Shown here in pieces: positions 59,813 through 64,000 of a stretch of DNA of 64,000 bases. Each line of letters begins with the position of its first letter. The first letter of the stretch is position 1. Source of the stretch: Blasia pusilla (taxonomy: Eukaryota; Marchantiophyta; Marchantiopsida; Blasiales); assembly GCA_050084515.1 (NCBI GenBank), contig CM114274.1, forward strand, positions 9,238,001-9,302,000, written 5' to 3'. The notes beneath the pieces were generated by a model. That model saw only the letters and a program-made list of their open reading frames with translations, did no database searches and was not told the origin of the DNA. Both the position numbers and the translations under genes were made by a program.

Positions 59813-60261
59813 GTATTTAAGAATGTTGTCTGATAGATATAACTTATTCCCTCATCTAGAATGGAATCAACACTAAGATAAGTAGGTTCCTGCATAGAAC
59901 AAACATATCTTGGAAGATGATTTTAGTTTTGATGCATAATATAATTCAAGTACTTGTGAAGAAAATGACATGAAAATTATTTGAAAACCAATATTACCTC
60001 TCCATAGCATCGAGACATAACTTCTACATTGATGTCATCAACATCTCAATTTTTCGATGTAAGAATTATTGTATCTCTTAAAAAATTGATGTCACGAAAC
60101 TTTTCATAATCATTTCATTATATGATATTAATAATATCACTTATCTTCTTACTCTTGGTCACCATATCATTTGGCAATCGAATAAAATCCTCTCCCAAGT
60201 GAGAATTCGAAGGCACACAATCCTCTCCAACCTCCAATAACCAATATGCAAAATCTTGTTG

Positions 60262-60900
60262 CTATACACGCATGCTCACTTCCAAATTTTGAACTCTCAT
60301 ATTTGTTGTAAGCTTCATAACCCTCGCATGAGACCAAAACCATGACCTATTTAAAGCAGCTTGAATAACTTTTGGACGGTCTCCATGATGAAAAACAAGT
60401 AACACTTGGCGAAAATCCCCACCAAATATCATTAATTTTCCAACGAACAAAATATTCCTCAAGTCTTCATATACCACTCCCATGATATCTTCAAAGGATT
60501 GATCTACAGCCTCAAATGCATGGCAATGGGTCATCGGTGCCTCATCCCATATGATAAGCAACTTTGCTATTAACAAGTAAACTAAAAAAAAACATACCAA
60601 AATATATTAGTATGTTGGGAAAGTGTTCTCTTTATCATATTAAAATAAATACCAAGTCATGAAATGATTAGATACTTCCTTGCAAGTGTAGTTTTCATCT
60701 ACAGTAATTGGAATCTTGAAATGTTAATGCGCAATGCGTCCTCCATTTAACAACAAAGCAATTATTCTCGATGAAGCGACATCTGAAGTTATACCTCTAG
60801 CACAACTTACACTTTCAAGGAGAAGATTGTATTAAAAGGTTTTTCCTATTCCGCCAGACCAATCAATGAAGAAAATTCTTGACCCAGAAGAAATATCACC
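60262..60900 (-). pseudogene. Helitron PIF1-like helicase, motifs I to III
   Basis: Near 60,810-60,890 FFIDWSGGIGKTF carries an intact Walker A (GGIGKT) with a stop just after it. At 60,600-60,262 LLIIWDEAPMTHCHAFEAVD (motif II, DEAPM) and FGGDFRQVLLVF (motif III) follow, with LTTNMRV. An apparent gap with stops at 60,600-60,800 separates them. Confidence 0.85.
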
Positions 60901-61181
60901 ATTAATAATGCTACCAAGTTTATCGTGTATAGCATCCCAAATCAAACATTGTTCATCATTTAAATTTATCTCCTAACCTACCTTATTTATATAAGTCATC
61001 TCGATCATACATGAGTTCTTCCGCTTCCAAATACCAATATAAAGATGAAGCTTGGAAATCTGCCCGAGGCATATATGAGAAATCAGATAATCATTCTTCT
61101 TGATCTTGCAAATGGTAATGGACATCCAATAATACGGAGTTAATAATTAAAAAGTCTAGAGCAAGATCAGGAATCCCTATT

Positions 61182-61514
61182 TTATGCATAAAGGTCACGC
61201 TTTGGGAAATAAGTCCAAAAGAAAAAGGCAAAAATAAGAATTGTTATCATTGAAGTAGGATTACGAGTTACCTCGCGTTGTTCATATAAGATATCCTCTA
61301 TGAGTGGGATAAAAAATTGACTCCACAGTTGAGCACATCGAGTTGGAGTGTTATAAGCTAGAATAATAGCAAAGAGTTGACGGAGCGTATGACCTGTGCG
61401 GATTTCTAATGTATCTTGAAAGCATGAGAACACTTCCATATCATCCTCAAGAAGACCCATTCGCATAGCGGCCTCCTTAAATATTAGATATAACATTCTT
61501 TGCACTATTGTCAA
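61182..61514 (-). pseudogene. Helitron linker domain, second part
   Basis: AAMRMGLLEDDMEVFSCFQD and LRQLFAIILAYNTPTRCAQLW are the usual GLLEDD and RxLF-ILL blocks before the helicase. Frame open for 110 codons. Confidence 0.8.
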
Positions 61515-61631
61515 ATATTCATAATTCCTTGCACAATTCTCAAGTATTCATACATAGTTGGGCCTCGAACATGATGAAGCAACAAGCGCAACCAATGTCA
61601 TTTTCCTTCACCTATCAAAACTTGAATGTAA

Positions 61632-61940
61632 TCACTTAATATACCAAACATGACAATGATTAAATGATGCTTGAAAGTTTATCTGATTTGTAAGTACATT
61701 ATAGAAATTGCAAACATATTTATTTGGCCGAGTAAGATATAAGCAACCAATGGGATGATCATAACCATCTCTCCTTTGTATTCTACAAATCCCATTTTTT
61801 GGGCTCCAACGATTATAGGAAGGAAACTCAATGTATAGATATTTTCGAGCCTCCAAATCTAACTGATTAATTGCAAACCATTGTGTAAGAGTTGTCGTCC
61901 CTAATCCTTTGTAGTATCTCCTCAACATTGTTGTGATCAT
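61632..61940 (-). pseudogene. Helitron linker domain, first part
   Basis: The sequence LTQWFAINQ to YIEFPSYNRW, then GRIQRR...HPIGCLYLTRP and FYNVLTN, matches the stretch between Rep and the helicase. It is open for 102 codons. Confidence 0.78.
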
Positions 61941-62168
61941 TGAAGAAAATGGTTTATAACTTGCATAGATGAACTGCCAACCTTACAATACTTTGATGTT
62001 GCGCATATAAGATAAACTTGAACAATCTCCAACATGCCTCATAGGAAGAAACATATCTATATATAATACATAATAATATAAAAATAAATAAATTATTAAG
62101 GTATTATATGTTCTCGAAGATATAGACATATTGAAGCAATGAAAAAAGAAAGATTCACAAAAGAGTCA

Positions 62169-62429
62169 CTACCTCGCATCAAGATAATGTGATGTTTCAT
62201 CGATTGTCTCCCTTGTTGTTTCATTGGTTGCATCATTTGAAACCTTAAATGATATCGCATTGGATCCCTTATATACATATTTATATAAGTATTTCACATC
62301 CAAAATGGTATTCTTGATCTCCAAATTGATATGGCAATCAAAGAGCGTACATAACAAAGGATTGTAATGAACAATCCAACGATTGTTCAAACTTTGATTA
62401 TGCTTCATTACCTTTATTTCATGATCCAA
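62169..62429 (-). pseudogene. Helitron Rep catalytic-tyrosine segment
   Basis: VKYLYKYVYKGSNA contains the conserved KYLYKYxYKG block with the two tyrosines of Helitron Rep (catalytic Tyr nucleophiles spaced YxxxY or YxxK). It is preceded by VHYNPLLCTLFDCHINLEI, a usual neighbour. The frame is broken after about 86 codons. Confidence 0.85.
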
Positions 62430-62524
62430 CCTATATCATAAGAATGAAGGAATAAATTAATATTGGTACACCTTGTAATAAATTCGAAGGTTGGGAAGTT
62501 TTTCAAATCCAAAAGATGCAAAGT

Positions 62525-62848
62525 TTAGTGATAGATTGCATACCTTCGATAAATCATATATCCATCATCACTCTCCATAGTTATGTTTGCAAAAGGCTTA
62601 CGATAGCCTTTGGTACACTTATTGGTTTCCTTATCCATGCATGGAGCATTTAGATTGAATTGTCCATATGGATCATGAACCATGCAATTAGCTACTGTAG
62701 AATGAAGTTTGGGATGAGTGTTTAGATAAGGGATCTCGACAGACATTATATCATCATAATCAGATGTTGAGCGTGTCTCATCCTCATGATCAAGAATAAT
62801 CAAAATATGCACATGTGGTGAACCTCTTTTCTGGAATGCAACCAACAA
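62525..62848 (-). pseudogene. Helitron Rep HUH motif segment
   Basis: Residues 8-14 (RGSPHVH) hold the HVH of the HUH metal-binding site that positions DNA for cleavage. MVHDPYG and NLNAPCMDK follow, as usual. The frame is open for 107 codons, then ends near 62,525; this part is better kept than the copy at 17,754. Confidence 0.87.
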
Positions 62849-62929
62849 CCCTTCCCAATATGTGCTTCTCGAGAATAAGCCTTACTAACTATTTTTTTTT
62901 CCTCAAAAACTCACACAATCAAATGTGGT

Positions 62930-64000
62930 GTATCAATAGGTTGTTCATCACGTAATACTGCTCATGTGATCTTCTCCCATTTAGGATTGCATGTCATTGT
63001 TAGAATGTAATCCGGTTTGCCATGATTCTGTAAAATGACCATTGCATCTTGATAAAGTTGATGCATATGGGGTGGACCTCCACTAAAAGAAGAAGGCAAT
63101 ACAATGTGCCTCCCAAATCTTGCACCATCTCTATCAATTTGATAAAGGACATCCTTTAGATCTTGATATAATTCATCTTGCAACTCCTTTTGATTTAATC
63201 AAACCCAAAATAGTCGTTGCATATTTATTATAGCATACATATATATAAACCATGTACTATTGAATAAGGTGAAAAAATTGAAACAAATGATTATCATCTT
63301 TAGTACCGATACGGGTTTGAAGTCGAAAAGAGGCAAATTGAAGAGCTGTAACAATTTTTCTCCTTCCTTCATGAGGAATCTCATCACCAATTCTTTCTTT
63401 CTCTATACACCATTGAATCCTTCCATGTCTCCATATATTGTAGTAGGAATATTGGCGGTTGTGGTTTATTCAAACCTCCCAAGAGGTATTCCTTGATGCC
63501 ATCTTGCTTCACCATGGACAAATAATAGAAAAAATGCTCATTTAGATTTGAAATATAATGAACTGTTCCACAATATAATTGGACAATAATATCGCGTGGA
63601 TTAACATGTTCACTACCATCACCAGATAAGATTGCAACAACCTTGGATGCAGTTGGTAAGCTATAATGTTTGGAATGTATTCCATGATTATGTGCCTTAA
63701 GAATTATACGAAGATTAGGTCCACTTGCAATTGCCTAATTGGCAATGTGTCAAAATATCCTCATGCAGGGATTATGTTCATGTAACATATCTTGCAACCC
63801 TCTTAAGTTATCTGATCGAAGATCATTAGATATAACTCTTCCTCAATTTTCCAATTTATTTTCAGTGTCATAGATGTATAGTTGAGCAAATTGGGGATTA
63901 CTCCCTTCAACTAGACGCAATGGGCTGATGTTGTGATAAATTTCACCTTGAATACGGAAGTGTCTGGTGCCAGAAACTTGATCCTTGACTTGAGCTCCAA
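62930..64000 (-). pseudogene. Helitron_like_N domain (partial at the window edge)
   Basis: The minus strand reads FRIQGEIYHNISPL and QFAQLYIYDTENKLEN near 63,850-63,970, then DMLHEHNPCMRIF near 63,740-63,780, and FGRHIVLPSSFSGGPPHMHQL and YILTMTCNPKW at 62,970-63,120. The first two lie in the N-terminal region of Helitron proteins; TCNPKW is a highly conserved block just before the HUH site. Stops occur near 63,840, 63,760 and 63,200. Confidence 0.85.

Larger units (their letters stand above)
59400..64000 (-). mobile_element. Helitron with Rep and PIF1-like helicase domains, minus strand, decayed
   Basis: Read on the minus strand from 64,000 down: Helitron_like_N, the HUH Rep endonuclease with its Tyr block, a middle linker domain, and a PIF1-like superfamily 1 helicase. 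These are the parts of the RepHel protein that moves Helitrons by rolling-circle replication. All major blocks are in the right order, but stops and frame changes separate them. The N-terminus runs past the window edge; no terminal hairpin or CTRR end could be placed near 59,400. Confidence 0.88.

Overview
The window looks like nuclear DNA of a land plant with a repeat-rich genome. The evidence is two intron-rich genes with GT-AG introns, an enoyl-CoA-hydratase-fold gene of the plant CoA-hydrolase type, plant-style Ty1/Copia elements primed by initiator tRNA-Met, and Helitrons with Rep and PIF1-type helicase domains. Two genes in 64 kb and many decayed transposons suggest a medium or large genome. 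I cannot name the species; a non-seed plant is possible but this is a guess.

Layout. 1-4,425: a Copia element on the minus strand (copy A), with its 5' LTR at 4,012-4,425 and its 3' end cut off by the window start. 4,426-12,973: AT-rich sequence with no gene I recognise. 12,974-17,367: a second, badly decayed copy of the same Copia family on the plus strand (copy B), with a piece of LTR joined into pol and a 70-bp perfect palindrome inside the RT region. 17,368-20,360: a plus-strand Helitron relic that starts inside the stub of copy B's 3' LTR. 20,361-25,212: AT-rich sequence with GC-rich islands, microsatellites, Helitron-like ends, an interleaved duplication and a transposon-like ORF. 26,137-40,714: an ABC transporter of subfamily C (ABCC/MRP type), 20 exons, plus strand. 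40,715-45,142: intergenic. 45,143-50,945: a 3-hydroxyisobutyryl-CoA-hydrolase-like gene, 10 exons, minus strand, convergent with the transporter. 50,946-57,700: mostly unassigned, with a GC-rich ORF, a tandem repeat, a Helitron 3' end and a transposon-like ORF. 57,700-64,000: two Helitron relics arranged tail to tail; the minus-strand one runs off the right edge.

The two genes are not an operon and have no evident functional link. The transporter would export or sequester conjugated solutes across the vacuolar or plasma membrane. The hydrolase belongs to valine or beta-oxidation CoA-ester breakdown.

Most notable: (1) intron 5 of the transporter holds about eight decayed copies of its own intron 5/exon 6 junction, the last being the real splice site; (2) a two-base frame disruption in exon 11 would leave a 769-residue half transporter; (3) base composition changes abruptly within the transporter near 33.17 kb, beside a short inverted repeat; (4) a 168-bp minimal Helitron sits in an intron of the hydrolase gene. 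I found no CRISPR array, prokaryotic operon or clearly new protein system.
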